A DNA stretch of 35,767 bases from assembly GCA_012959965.1 (NCBI GenBank), contig DUCF01000017.1, positions 1-35,767 of the forward strand, read 5' to 3'. This DNA comes from Candidatus Thioglobus sp. (lineage in GTDB: Bacteria > Pseudomonadota > Gammaproteobacteria > PS1 > Pseudothioglobaceae). Position 1 is the first letter of the stretch. Every line of letters begins with the position of its first letter. The position numbers and the translations under genes were made by a program. The notes beneath the pieces were generated by a model. The model did not search any database. It saw only the letters and a list, made by a program, of their open reading frames with translations, and was not told where the DNA came from. Below, in pieces: positions 7,597 through 15,801 of this stretch.

Positions 7597-7982
7597 ACAA
7601 CCCTAAAACCCTATTCGAGAGCGCTTGCTCTACCAATTCCGAGTCTTTTGCCCTGCAAAACCTAGGCGATATGATGGCGCCAGAATTTAGTGAAAACTGC
7701 ATTATTGTTGTTGACCCTGGAATGAGAATTCATAACCAAGCCTACGCTATCATTAATTACCAAGGCGAACTTTACTTTCGACAGTTTATCAATGTTGACA
7801 ATAAGCCATTAATGCGCTGCTTGAATACTAACTACGAGGATATCAATCTGGTTGGTGGTTACGATATAAAGGGTTGCGTTGTGCAACAGAAACAGCGAAA
7901 ACAAATCGCACTGCACTATTACCATTTAGATGAGGTGAGTAAAAACATGGTTTTTAGCGAAAAAGGCAAGGCTAAAAGTTAG
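7584..7982 (+). CDS. S24-peptidase-fold (LexA/UmuD-like) protein without catalytic dyad
   Basis: 132 residues, starting at an ATG inside the last codons of mutM. The order of elements matches the C-terminal domain of LexA/UmuD: GDMMAPEF at 28-35 where the family has G-D/E-S-M-x-P, then VVDPGMRIHNQAYAII, a strand GELYFRQFI at 61-69, then NTNYEDINL and a G-C-V-V strand near 97-100. The catalytic serine position holds methionine (about M30) and the general-base lysine position holds arginine (R66), so self-cleavage is unlikely. There is no helix-turn-helix domain. It may be an inactive S24-fold adaptor; the overlap with mutM suggests co-translation, possibly a DNA-damage link, but that is inference. 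Confidence 0.68.
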   Translation: MSEIDNPKTLFESACSTNSESFALQNLGDMMAPEFSENCIIVVDPGMRIHNQAYAIINYQGELYFRQFINVDNKPLMRCLNTNYEDINLVGGYDIKGCVVQQKQRKQIALHYYHLDEVSKNMVFSEKGKAKS

Positions 7983-7990
7983 GGCTAGCA

Positions 7991-8698
7991 CTACAACATC
8001 CAAATCAAATGTGCCATTCGCCCAGACCCCTCACCGTCACGACGATAAGAAAAATAGTGCTTGTTTTCTGAATAAGTACAATGGGTGCCCCCTGTAATTG
8101 ATTCGACACCCTGTGCCATAAGAACGGCTCGAGCAACATCGTATAAATCAAACATATATTTGTTATTACGCTGAATAAAGGCGCTTTCAAAATCTGGGTT
8201 ACTACCAACAAAGAACTCTCGCACCTCAACACCCACTTCAAAGGCATTTTGGGAGATCCCAGGGCCTAAATGCGCCAATATTTCACCCTTGTTTGCGTCC
8301 AACGCTTCAACACTAGACTCAATCACACCGCCAAGCAAACCCCTCCATCCCGCATGCACAACACCAACAGCACTGCCGTCTTTTTTGCAGAGAAAAATCG
8401 GCAAACAGTCGGCCGTCAATACAGCGCAAACCACGCTGGGCGTTTGAGTGATAGCAGCATCTGCTTTTAGGGAGCAAGGTAAGTCAGCATTAACACAAAT
8501 ATTGGAATGGCATTGATCAAGCCATTTTGGTTCAGCCGGCAGATTGTAGTGGTTTACTAGTAATTGACGGTTTGCCAAAACAGCATTTGACTCATCGCCA
8601 ACATGATTGGCAAGATTAAAGTTAGCGTAGTTATTATTACTCGCACCACGCTCAATAAATCTTGGTGTACTTAAAAATTTAACGTTTGCTGGAAACAT
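7991..8698 (-). CDS. pgeF: Peptidoglycan editing factor PgeF / YfiH multicopper-like protein
   Basis: 235 residues of the DUF152 (YfiH) family. Metal-ligand motifs are visible: QCHSN with H64, AVLTADCLPIF with C98, VVHAGWRG with H115, then HLGPGISQNAFEVG and YFSYRRDG near the end. Members have been reported as purine nucleoside phosphorylase/adenosine deaminase and laccase-like enzymes, and in E. coli as a factor preventing misincorporation of serine into peptidoglycan. It lies 15 bases downstream of rluD, the common rluD-yfiH pair of gammaproteobacteria, and converges on the S24-like gene with an 8-base gap. Confidence 0.93.
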   Translation of the reverse strand: MFPANVKFLSTPRFIERGASNNNYANFNLANHVGDESNAVLANRQLLVNHYNLPAEPKWLDQCHSNICVNADLPCSLKADAAITQTPSVVCAVLTADCLPIFLCKKDGSAVGVVHAGWRGLLGGVIESSVEALDANKGEILAHLGPGISQNAFEVGVEVREFFVGSNPDFESAFIQRNNKYMFDLYDVARAVLMAQGVESITGGTHCTYSENKHYFSYRRDGEGSGRMAHLIWML

Positions 8699-8713
8699 TA
8701 CTTAATGCGCTTA

Positions 8714-9658
8714 TTACTCAGCGTCAAACTCACTCAAAACATCAAGCAATGCCAACATATCGTCGGGCAAAGGCGCCTTCCAAGACATTGTCTCGCCACT
8801 GATAGGGTGGACAATCGTCAGTTTTTTAGCGTGTAACGCTTGACGTTTAAAGTCCTTCAGTGCATCCTTTAATGCTTCATCGGCTTTTTTTGGAAACCGT
8901 ATTTTGCCGCCATACATCGGGTCGCCAATCAAGGAATAACCAATGTGGGATAGGTGCACACGAATCTGGTGCGTTCTGCCAGTTTCTAGAATGGCTTTGA
9001 CGTGTGTGTGATGAGCAAATCGATCAATAACTCGGTAATGTGTTAATGCGTGCTTGCCAGATTCGGTAACGGCTTGCTTGATTCGATCTCTACTGTCACG
9101 GCCAATCGGCTTGTCAACCGAGCCGCCAGAAATCATGTGACCATAAACTATCGCTGAATATTCGCGCGAAACTGTGTGGGTTTGTAACTGCTCAACCAAG
9201 TTTTTCTGTGCTTTCTCGCTACGAGCAACCACCATCAATCCTGAAGTATTTTTATCCAAACGATGAACAATACCCGCCCTATCCAGTTTAAACAATTCTG
9301 AGTCATAGGCAAGCAAGCCATTTGCTAGGGTGCCTTTCCAGTTGCCGGCGCCAGGATGTGTCACCAAGCCAACAGGTTTGTTAATGATGATGATATCGTC
9401 GTCTTCAAAAACCACTTCAAGAGGAATATCCTCAGCAATCCAGCGAATATTCTCATTCTGTTTCAGGGTTACTTCAACAATCTCATCGCCCTTCGCCCTG
9501 TCTTTTGGTTTAAATTTCCGCCGATTAATCAGCACGTCGCCCGCTTTTATCCAAGTAGTGATTTTCGAGCGGGAATACTCTGGCAGCATTCGTGCAATAG
9601 CAGCGTCGATGCGTTCACCTGTCATGCGTTCGGGTATTATAATTTTGAGTTTCTCCAT
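8714..9658 (-). CDS. rluD: 23S rRNA pseudouridine(1911/1915/1917) synthase
   Basis: 314 residues. An S4 RNA-binding domain occupies about residues 12-70, followed by the RsuA/RluA catalytic domain with GIVHRLDKNTSGL; the catalytic aspartate is D135. The block ILETGRTHQIRVHLSHIGYSLIGDPMYGG is diagnostic of the RluA family. RluD modifies helix 69 of 23S rRNA, including position 1915, which RlmH (encoded at 19428-19895) then methylates. It is immediately followed by pgeF. No clear Shine-Dalgarno precedes the ATG at 9658. Confidence 0.95.
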   Translation of the reverse strand: MEKLKIIIPERMTGERIDAAIARMLPEYSRSKITTWIKAGDVLINRRKFKPKDRAKGDEIVEVTLKQNENIRWIAEDIPLEVVFEDDDIIIINKPVGLVTHPGAGNWKGTLANGLLAYDSELFKLDRAGIVHRLDKNTSGLMVVARSEKAQKNLVEQLQTHTVSREYSAIVYGHMISGGSVDKPIGRDSRDRIKQAVTESGKHALTHYRVIDRFAHHTHVKAILETGRTHQIRVHLSHIGYSLIGDPMYGGKIRFPKKADEALKDALKDFKRQALHAKKLTIVHPISGETMSWKAPLPDDMLALLDVLSEFDAE

Positions 9659-9672
9659 AGCGATATTTTAAT

Positions 9673-10782
9673 TCAAATCGAGTCGTTACTTGTCGCTGAT
9701 AGAGGCTGAATACGGTAAATATTGCCATTATCAGTAGAGAAATATATCCAGCCCTCAGGACTCTGAACGAGTGCTCTAATGCGCTCATTCAAATCTTCAA
9801 ATAATCGCTCTTCGGCAATCGCCACGCCATCATCATCAAGCCCTATACGATTCAAATGGCGCAGTTTCAGTGCACCGGTGAATAAATCCCCTTGCCACTC
9901 GGGAAATGCTGTGCCGCTGTAGAGCAGTAAACTGCCTGGTGCTATGGAGGGCACATAAACTTTAATCGGTTGCTCCATACCTGCTTTGTGCGTCCCTTCG
10001 CCAACACTGAACGGCAGCCAGTATTCTTTGCCATAAGAAATAACAGGCCAACCGTAGTTTTTGCCTTTAACAATTAAATTAATTTCATCGCCACCTCTTG
10101 GGCCGTGTTCAATAGACCACAAACGTTGCTCTAAGTTGTCCCAAACCAAGCCCTGTGGATTGCGATGACCATAACTCCAAATTTCATCAAGCGCCTGATT
10201 GTTGTCCACAAATGGATTATCCTCTGGAACGCTTCCATCAAGATTAAGCCTTATAATCGAGCCAGCATGTGTGCTCAAATCTTGTGCATTAGGGCGGTAA
10301 CCCCTCTCGCCAACTGAGAAATAGACAAATCCATCAGCAAAAACAATCCGACTACCAAAATGCTTGTTGTCGCCCTCTATAGAGCGAGTCACAAGAAGAT
10401 CCTGCCAATCCACCAAATGCGAATCGATTAGACGCGCTCTAGCAAGAGTAGTTTCACTGTAACTATTTACAGGTTTGGCGTAAGTAAAATAAAGCCAATC
10501 ATCAAAATTGTAATTGGGTAGTGTCGCTACATCCATTAGACCGCCTTGGCCTGCCACATGAATTTCTGGCAAACCTGTTATATACTCTACCAGTCCAGAG
10601 TTAACATTAAGGATGCCAAGTTTGCCTTGTCGCTCTGTAAAAACGATCTCATTATCAGAGGTAAACGCCATTCCCCATGGCACACCCAAGCCTGATGCAG
10701 TCTTGACAAGCTGAAAAGTGTCAGCAAGAGCACAAATGGGCCACAAAAAAAACATAATCAACAATAAGCCAGACTTCTTCAT
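9673..10782 (-). CDS. Secreted PQQ-type aldose/sorbosone dehydrogenase
   Basis: 369 residues with a signal peptide (MKKSGLLLIMFFLWPICALA). The rest is a glucose/sorbosone dehydrogenase beta-propeller like E. coli YliI (Asd): GVPWGMAFTSDNEIVFTERQ near the start, GQGGLMDVATLPNY, then YGHRNPQGLVWD and EHGPRGGDEINLI, which supply catalytic histidine and PQQ-contacting residues in the family. It would oxidise sugars in the periplasm with soluble PQQ. No PQQ synthesis genes are in the window. The stop is 14 bases before rluD, so it may be co-transcribed with rluD-pgeF. The physiological substrate is unknown. Confidence 0.87.
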   Translation of the reverse strand: MKKSGLLLIMFFLWPICALADTFQLVKTASGLGVPWGMAFTSDNEIVFTERQGKLGILNVNSGLVEYITGLPEIHVAGQGGLMDVATLPNYNFDDWLYFTYAKPVNSYSETTLARARLIDSHLVDWQDLLVTRSIEGDNKHFGSRIVFADGFVYFSVGERGYRPNAQDLSTHAGSIIRLNLDGSVPEDNPFVDNNQALDEIWSYGHRNPQGLVWDNLEQRLWSIEHGPRGGDEINLIVKGKNYGWPVISYGKEYWLPFSVGEGTHKAGMEQPIKVYVPSIAPGSLLLYSGTAFPEWQGDLFTGALKLRHLNRIGLDDDGVAIAEERLFEDLNERIRALVQSPEGWIYFSTDNGNIYRIQPLSATSNDSI

Positions 10783-10842
10783 AGACAGGGAAAGCTATTT
10801 ATTAGTATCAAAAAAAATAATGTAATTCAAATAAGATTTAAC

Positions 10843-10848
10843 TATACT
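10843..10848 (+). promoter_or_regulatory. Candidate -10 element of the monooxygenase cassette
   Basis: TATACT lies 30 bases before the ATG at 10879 in the 96-base divergent spacer. No good -35 is visible at 16-18 bases, so the promoter may need an activator or may be elsewhere. Confidence 0.35.
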
Positions 10849-10878
10849 GCAAGTCTATAGGTGTGTGGGAGTGTATGT

Positions 10879-12045
10879 ATGCGTTTTGATTTCGTGCCGT
10901 TTTTTAATCCTGGTGAGAACTTACCATGGAATCGGGTCATTAAAATGATGCGCGAACAAACACGCCTAGCCGATGCAGCAGACTTTACAACTGTCTGGCT
11001 AACGGAGCATCACTTTGCACATAACGGCTATCTAAATGCACCGCCCAATCCAATCATGATGTCATGTGACTTGGCAGCTCATTCGGACAAAATTCGCGTA
11101 GGTCAAGCACCAATTGTCTTGCCAGACTGGCACCCTCTTCGAGTTGCCGAGGATATCGCACTCCTAGACAATATGACTGAGGGTCGTGTAGATTTTGGTG
11201 TCGCCAAAGGTATCAATGAGCGCTGCACATTGCAGTTCAATATTAATGCCGATCGAAGAGATAATGAAAAAAGCTACCGCTTATTCTTAGAATCACTCGA
11301 AATTATTCTAAAAGCATGGACACAAACTGCCTTTACCCATAAAGGCGAGTTTTATCAATTCCCCGTTCCAGGTTGGAAAGAAACCAACCGCTTTCTCATG
11401 CCACTTGAAGAGGAATATCACCACGAAAATGGTGAATACAAAGCAATGTACGTCCACCCTCGCCCTTACCAAGATCCACATCCTCCAGTTTGGTTGATGT
11501 CGAATGCGCCACACACCTACAAGATGGCTGCTGAGCGAGGTTTTAATGTGATCGGCATGTCTAGCCCACCAAGCAAATTGTTAAGTTGCTGGGACGCCTA
11601 TTGTGACGCCGACGCCAAAGACGGAGTTATTCATGAGCGCGGAGACAATACCGGTATTTGTGTGGTAATTTATGTCGCCGAAACGATGGAAGAAGCCGAC
11701 AAAACGATTCGCCCAGCAATTAATGGCTATTACGAATACTTGGGCGGCTCTCGCCCAACAGGCGAATGGGGGAGGCGAGCCTACCTTGACGATGACGCCG
11801 AACCGACGAATGAAGATCTTAATGGCGAGTGGTTTGACTTTTTAATGAAATACGAACTTATTTGGGTAGGGACCGCCGACTATGTGGCTGAGAAAATTGC
11901 CAAATACCAAGAGTTAATCGGCCTAAAGCACATCATGCTTTTACAACAATTTCCGGGCATTGAATACCAAAAAATTCTGAAAAGTATGACGCTATTCTCA
12001 GAAAAAGTCATGCCAAAATTTGGCGCAGATGGCGTTAAGAAATAA
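10879..12045 (+). CDS. Luciferase-like flavin-dependent monooxygenase (LLM class)
   Basis: 388 residues of the bacterial-luciferase-like fold. Seen: MRFDFVPFFNPGE at the start, TVWLTEHHF near 41-49 (substrate/flavin region), RVGQAPIVLPDWHPLRVAEDIALLD, GRVDFGVAKG, and in the second half VHPRPYQDPHPPVWLMSN with MAAERGFNVIG. These enzymes use reduced FMN (usually from a separate reductase) and oxygen to oxygenate diverse organics; the substrate is not predictable here. I use ATG 10879 rather than the GTG 18 bases upstream because GGAG sits just before it and the protein begins at the conserved first strand. It heads a four-gene run with gaps of 14, 18 and 9 bases. No flavin reductase is encoded nearby. 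Confidence 0.88.
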   Translation: MRFDFVPFFNPGENLPWNRVIKMMREQTRLADAADFTTVWLTEHHFAHNGYLNAPPNPIMMSCDLAAHSDKIRVGQAPIVLPDWHPLRVAEDIALLDNMTEGRVDFGVAKGINERCTLQFNINADRRDNEKSYRLFLESLEIILKAWTQTAFTHKGEFYQFPVPGWKETNRFLMPLEEEYHHENGEYKAMYVHPRPYQDPHPPVWLMSNAPHTYKMAAERGFNVIGMSSPPSKLLSCWDAYCDADAKDGVIHERGDNTGICVVIYVAETMEEADKTIRPAINGYYEYLGGSRPTGEWGRRAYLDDDAEPTNEDLNGEWFDFLMKYELIWVGTADYVAEKIAKYQELIGLKHIMLLQQFPGIEYQKILKSMTLFSEKVMPKFGADGVKK

Positions 12046-12059
12046 ATGTTAGAGGCAGC

Positions 12060-12728
12060 ATGTTAGAAATCTGGGGAAGAAAAAACGGCAATCAAGTTAT
12101 CCAAGTCCTATGGACACTTGGCGAACTTAATTTGGATTATAAGCGTTATACAGTCGGCGGTAGTTTTGGCGGCTTAGATACAGACGATTATAAAACTTTA
12201 AACCCAAACTCTAAAATTCCAACCATACGCGACAATAACTTTGTTTTATGGGAGTCTCACGCCATTATTCGCTACCTTGCAAGAGAATACGGTCAAGGCA
12301 CCTTGTGGCCCAATGACCCAAAAAAAGCAGCCCTTTCAGATCAGTGGATGACTTGGTCGACCGATGGCTTGATGGGTACTTTTTTTCCAGTCTTTTGGCA
12401 GCTCGTGCGAACCGAGGAGTCTGAGAGAGATTATGAGAAAATTGCCAAAATGGCAAAGAAAAGTGCGAATATTCTCAGCATTCTAGAAGGTCACTTACTC
12501 AACAATCACTATGTTGCGGGCAACGAACTTACTTTTGGCGACATCCCTCTCGGCGTCCTACTACACAAGTACTTTATTCTAGATATCGAGCGCCCTTCTT
12601 TTCCAGGAATTGAGGCCTGGTATCAACGGTTATGCAATCGTGAAGCTTTTCAAAAAAACGCCATGGCGCCATTTGGCAGCTCACCGAGTGAATGGCTGGC
12701 TTTCGAAAAAGCCGGCGAATATGATTAA
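12060..12728 (+). CDS. Glutathione S-transferase family protein
   Basis: 222 residues with an N-terminal thioredoxin-like domain (about 1-82) and an all-helical C-terminal domain. Visible signatures: NPNSKIPTI with the cis-proline, LWESHAIIRYLAREYG (the E-S pair contacting the glutathione gamma-glutamyl group), and VAGNELTFGDIPLGVLLHKYF with the N-capping helix motif. Proteins of this subgroup normally start G-R-x-N-S-x-N-V; here the sequence is GRKNGNQV, so the usual catalytic serine is glycine (residue 10). It could be non-conjugating, or act in isomerisation, dehalogenation or glutathione removal. It lies 14 bases after the monooxygenase. Confidence 0.88.
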   Translation: MLEIWGRKNGNQVIQVLWTLGELNLDYKRYTVGGSFGGLDTDDYKTLNPNSKIPTIRDNNFVLWESHAIIRYLAREYGQGTLWPNDPKKAALSDQWMTWSTDGLMGTFFPVFWQLVRTEESERDYEKIAKMAKKSANILSILEGHLLNNHYVAGNELTFGDIPLGVLLHKYFILDIERPSFPGIEAWYQRLCNREAFQKNAMAPFGSSPSEWLAFEKAGEYD

Positions 12729-12746
12729 ACCAACAAACAATACATA

Positions 12747-13142
12747 ATGAATTTAAACACGACAAACGAAGTTAGAATTACAGCAGAATTGCTTGATGCC
12801 ATAACCCAAGCATATAACGACAACAACATCGATGCGATTATGCAATATTTTGCCGAGGACGCCATCTTTGATCATGGCGCTGGTGCTGATGTTTTTGGCA
12901 CACGCTTTAGTGGAAAGGACACCCTAAGAGAAGTCTTTAGCGGTCTTTTTAATAATGTTAAAAACGTTCACTGGGAAACGCTTGACTCTCACATTGCTGG
13001 CAATAAGGCCTATTGTGAATTCCATCGCAAAGCGGAGTTAAAGAATGGTGAAATCCAAGATTTTCACAGCATTGACGTGCTGACATTCAAAAATGGTCTA
13101 ATTACCCATAAAGACACTTATTTCAAAAATCGCACCACCTAG
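12747..13142 (+). CDS. NTF2-like / SnoaL-type protein
   Basis: 131 residues. The pattern of an N-terminal helix (ELLDAITQAYNDNNIDAIMQYFAEDAIFDHGAG), GKDTLREVFSGLF and an alternating-strand C-terminal sheet ending GLITHKDTYFKN is the cone-shaped NTF2/SnoaL fold. Members act as isomerases, cyclases, dehydratases or small-ligand binders. A buried acid/base pair is plausible from D38/H39 in the EDAIFDHG stretch and the later DFHSIDVLTF, but this is inference. No signal peptide. Its place between the GST and the hydrolase suggests a step on the same substrate. Confidence 0.75.
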   Translation: MNLNTTNEVRITAELLDAITQAYNDNNIDAIMQYFAEDAIFDHGAGADVFGTRFSGKDTLREVFSGLFNNVKNVHWETLDSHIAGNKAYCEFHRKAELKNGEIQDFHSIDVLTFKNGLITHKDTYFKNRTT

Positions 13143-13151
13143 CAACACCCT

Positions 13152-14006
13152 ATGAATGCAACCCCTCTCATTGATCCAGAGCTAGAAAAAGGCTACAACA
13201 TTCGCCTTCTTCATAATGATTTTGAAGGCTTGATTGCCTCATGGGAGGCGCGCAGTAAATCTTTCAGGGAAAGTGTCGACTGCAGCCTCGACCTGCCATA
13301 TGGCGATGGAGAGAAAGATAAATTGGATATCTTTCGCTGTGGTCGTTTAAACGCCCCATTATTTGTTTTCGTTCATGGCGGCTATTGGCAACGCGGGGAC
13401 AAATCTATCTACAGTTATGTTGCGGAGTCTTTTGTGAATGCCGGTATTGACGCTGCATTGATTGGCTACCAACTTTGCCCGGAAGCCAGCATGACAAATA
13501 TTGTCGACAACATTCGCCAAGCTCTTATTTGGCTTTGGCACAACGCCAAATCTCAAGCTATTTCTCAAAATAGGATCAATTTTTCCGGGCACTCTGCTGG
13601 TGGACATATTACAGCAATGTTGCTGGCGACAGATTGGCAAGCATTTGATTATTCATTGCCAACCGACATCATTAAAGCGGCCATACCATTAAGCGGTCTT
13701 TATCAGCTAGACCCAATAAGGAAAACCACTATTGGTGAGGCGCTGCGCTTAGATGACAAAGAAAGTCATGCTCTTAGCCCTCAGTTTCTTAGGCCGCATA
13801 CAAACACACCTATCTTGGTGGCTCTGGGTGGTGGCGAGACCGACGCGTTTCACTGGCAAACAAATGAGTTTGTTAAAGAATGGCAACACTATCAACCTCA
13901 AATTGAATACTTTGCAGAACCAGATGCCGACCACATGGGACTTGTTGAAAGATTGGCCAATTCAGATTCTGAAATTTTTAAGAAAATTCACTCCTTTTTG
14001 CGTTAA
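13152..14006 (+). CDS. Alpha/beta hydrolase, arylformamidase/esterase-like
   Basis: 284 residues of the HSL/arylformamidase group. The oxyanion motif HGGYW is at 75-79, the nucleophile elbow GHSAGG at 146-151 (S148), and the acid/base end is DADHMGLVERL near 263-273 with the probable catalytic histidine. It is most like kynurenine-formamidase-type or carboxylesterase enzymes that cleave small ester or formamide bonds. No signal peptide. As last gene of the monooxygenase cassette, it could hydrolyse an ester or formyl product made by the luciferase-like enzyme. Its stop is one base from the stop of the convergent gene at 14008. Confidence 0.86.
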   Translation: MNATPLIDPELEKGYNIRLLHNDFEGLIASWEARSKSFRESVDCSLDLPYGDGEKDKLDIFRCGRLNAPLFVFVHGGYWQRGDKSIYSYVAESFVNAGIDAALIGYQLCPEASMTNIVDNIRQALIWLWHNAKSQAISQNRINFSGHSAGGHITAMLLATDWQAFDYSLPTDIIKAAIPLSGLYQLDPIRKTTIGEALRLDDKESHALSPQFLRPHTNTPILVALGGGETDAFHWQTNEFVKEWQHYQPQIEYFAEPDADHMGLVERLANSDSEIFKKIHSFLR

Positions 14007-14007
14007 T

Positions 14008-14619
14008 TTATACTTTATTACAAAGCAAATACATAACACCATCAGCCCAGCCATCGACTTCAACCCACATTTCAGCCGATACCCCAATAGAGGAATTTAT
14101 AGCAATCGGTTTTGAATTCTTATGCTCTTTAAAAGAAACATAAAGGGGTAGCATTGGCGGCTCCCCCTCATCAACAAATAAATGAAAATAAGGTATTTTC
14201 CCAACCATATAACCCTCTTTTGTTAACTTGAGATTTGCCTCTTTAGTCAAATAACTTGAATTGGATAAACCTCTTGTTCTCCACCGATGATTGAGGAACT
14301 TAACCAAGCCGTCTTGTATTAAAAGGTCGCCGTTAACTAGCGCCCAATCCTCAATTACACCAGTTTCGTAAATTGCACGATAAATCCCAAACCCACACCT
14401 CATTTGCCCATGTGTGTCATTAATATCATATAGGCTGAAATCAAAATCAGTTTTGCTAAATGCATCAGTAGCATTTTCTAGCACCAGATCAACCTCGTAA
14501 ATTCTGATAGAGTCCTCTTTTACAAGGGTGCCTTTAGTCTGATCAGATGGTAATGACGCTGTCACACTTGTTGATATTAGACTTATAAAACACAAACAAT
14601 ATAAAAAAGCTTTTATCAT
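14008..14619 (-). CDS. Secreted protein of unknown function
   Basis: I do not recognise a family. The 203-residue product starts MIKAFLYCLCFISLISTSVTA, a good signal peptide, and the mature part is mixed alpha/beta in composition with scattered aromatics (MRCGFGIYRAIYETG, YFHLFVDEGEPPMLPLYVSF, VEVDGWADGVMYLLCNKV) and two cysteines that could form a disulfide. A TTG seven codons upstream is an alternative start; I prefer ATG 14619 because it begins directly with the basic-hydrophobic signal. It follows the DUF1501 gene by about 30 bases on the same strand, so a role in the DUF1800/DUF1501 system is suggested by position only. Confidence 0.6.
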   Translation of the reverse strand: MIKAFLYCLCFISLISTSVTASLPSDQTKGTLVKEDSIRIYEVDLVLENATDAFSKTDFDFSLYDINDTHGQMRCGFGIYRAIYETGVIEDWALVNGDLLIQDGLVKFLNHRWRTRGLSNSSYLTKEANLKLTKEGYMVGKIPYFHLFVDEGEPPMLPLYVSFKEHKNSKPIAINSSIGVSAEMWVEVDGWADGVMYLLCNKV

Positions 14620-14649
14620 GGGTTTATTGGATGCTTGCAAGATTAAAGA

Positions 14650-15801
14650 TTATGAAAAAATATAATCATAAGTACGCTTTAGTTTTGATGTTAAAAAAAC
14701 CTTCTGTGAAATCAAATCATGATCAAGCCCCAAAACCCTTTCTATACACGCGGCACAGACTGAGCGATAATCAATTGTTGCATACAAATCCCTTTCTTCG
14801 TACAAATCAGCATCAGCAAGACCGGGCCACTCAGAAATAACTCGACTGTTATCAATTAAACCTCCGGCTAGCAAACCCACGCTTGCATAGCCATGATCGG
14901 TTCCCCCCGTACCATTCACTGACGCAGTTCTGCCAAACTCCGTTAGCGTTAAAATGATGCTCTGATCCCAAGCATCGCCAAGCCCTTCTCTATAAGCCTT
15001 GATAACCTCATCAAGTAATTCAAGACGATCACCATGACTTCCCTCATCTGCACCCTGCAAGGCATGTGTATCAAATTGGTTTACTCGAATTACAGAGGCT
15101 ACGGGGCCACCTTTTGTAGACATTTGCTCACCAGCATATTTGGCCAAACTGACAGGATCTCTCGGAATATTAGACCTTGCTTGATCGGCAACTTTATCAC
15201 CGACTGCCTGAAAGGCTTTTGCCTCCTCCGCTTGATGCGCCATAGTAATTTGCTCTATTAGCCATTTTTCCGGCTTACTTGAACCGTTAACTCTAGCCGG
15301 GTAAAAATTATCAACATTCAAACTACCTCTCAGAATTAGCGGCAACTCAAGAGACAGAGCTCGACCTGGTAACAACGCCAAATCTAGGGCGCGCCCCAGC
15401 CAGCCAGTGGTTGTCGAAAATGGACTCGAACCTCCCCCTTGCATATAATTTTGCCCTTCAAAGTGGGACCTTTTTGTGTAAGGGAAAGAGGTTGCATGAA
15501 CAATCGAAGCCTCCCCTCTTGCCATAAGTTTAGAAAAATGTTGCAATTTTGGATGCAATCCAAAAAATGGATTAACTTTAATTGGATTAGATAAGCCAAT
15601 TTCCTGGCGTAAAGAGGCTAACGCAGGGTCTCCAATTGGAGGAACAGCAGTTAGGCCATCCATACCTCCTTGCAATAAAATGACTGAGATATTCCCTTGA
15701 GGAAGATCTTTGGTAAAACCAGACACTGGAGCAGCAGATAGGAATAACGATGCTCCTGTGAGCTTAAGAAATTCTCGTCTAGTCATTTCTAATTTAGCCA
15801 C
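14650..15801 (-). CDS. DUF1501 family Tat-exported protein
   Basis: 383 residues. The N-terminus MAKLEMTRREFLKLTGASL carries a twin-arginine signal (TRREFLK), so the protein is probably exported folded. The remainder matches DUF1501, an alkaline-phosphatase-like fold: ISVILLQGGMDGLTAVPP, HATSFPYTKRSHFEGQNYMQ, DTHALQGADEGSHGDRLELLDE, TLTEFGRTASVNGTGGTDHG and LLAGGLI. Function in the literature is not settled. It starts at GTG 15801 overlapping the DUF1800 stop by 8 bases; ATG 15786 is an alternative. The DUF1800-DUF1501 pairing is common and suggests a joint envelope process. Confidence 0.86.
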   Translation of the reverse strand: MAKLEMTRREFLKLTGASLFLSAAPVSGFTKDLPQGNISVILLQGGMDGLTAVPPIGDPALASLRQEIGLSNPIKVNPFFGLHPKLQHFSKLMARGEASIVHATSFPYTKRSHFEGQNYMQGGGSSPFSTTTGWLGRALDLALLPGRALSLELPLILRGSLNVDNFYPARVNGSSKPEKWLIEQITMAHQAEEAKAFQAVGDKVADQARSNIPRDPVSLAKYAGEQMSTKGGPVASVIRVNQFDTHALQGADEGSHGDRLELLDEVIKAYREGLGDAWDQSIILTLTEFGRTASVNGTGGTDHGYASVGLLAGGLIDNSRVISEWPGLADADLYEERDLYATIDYRSVCAACIERVLGLDHDLISQKVFLTSKLKRTYDYIFS

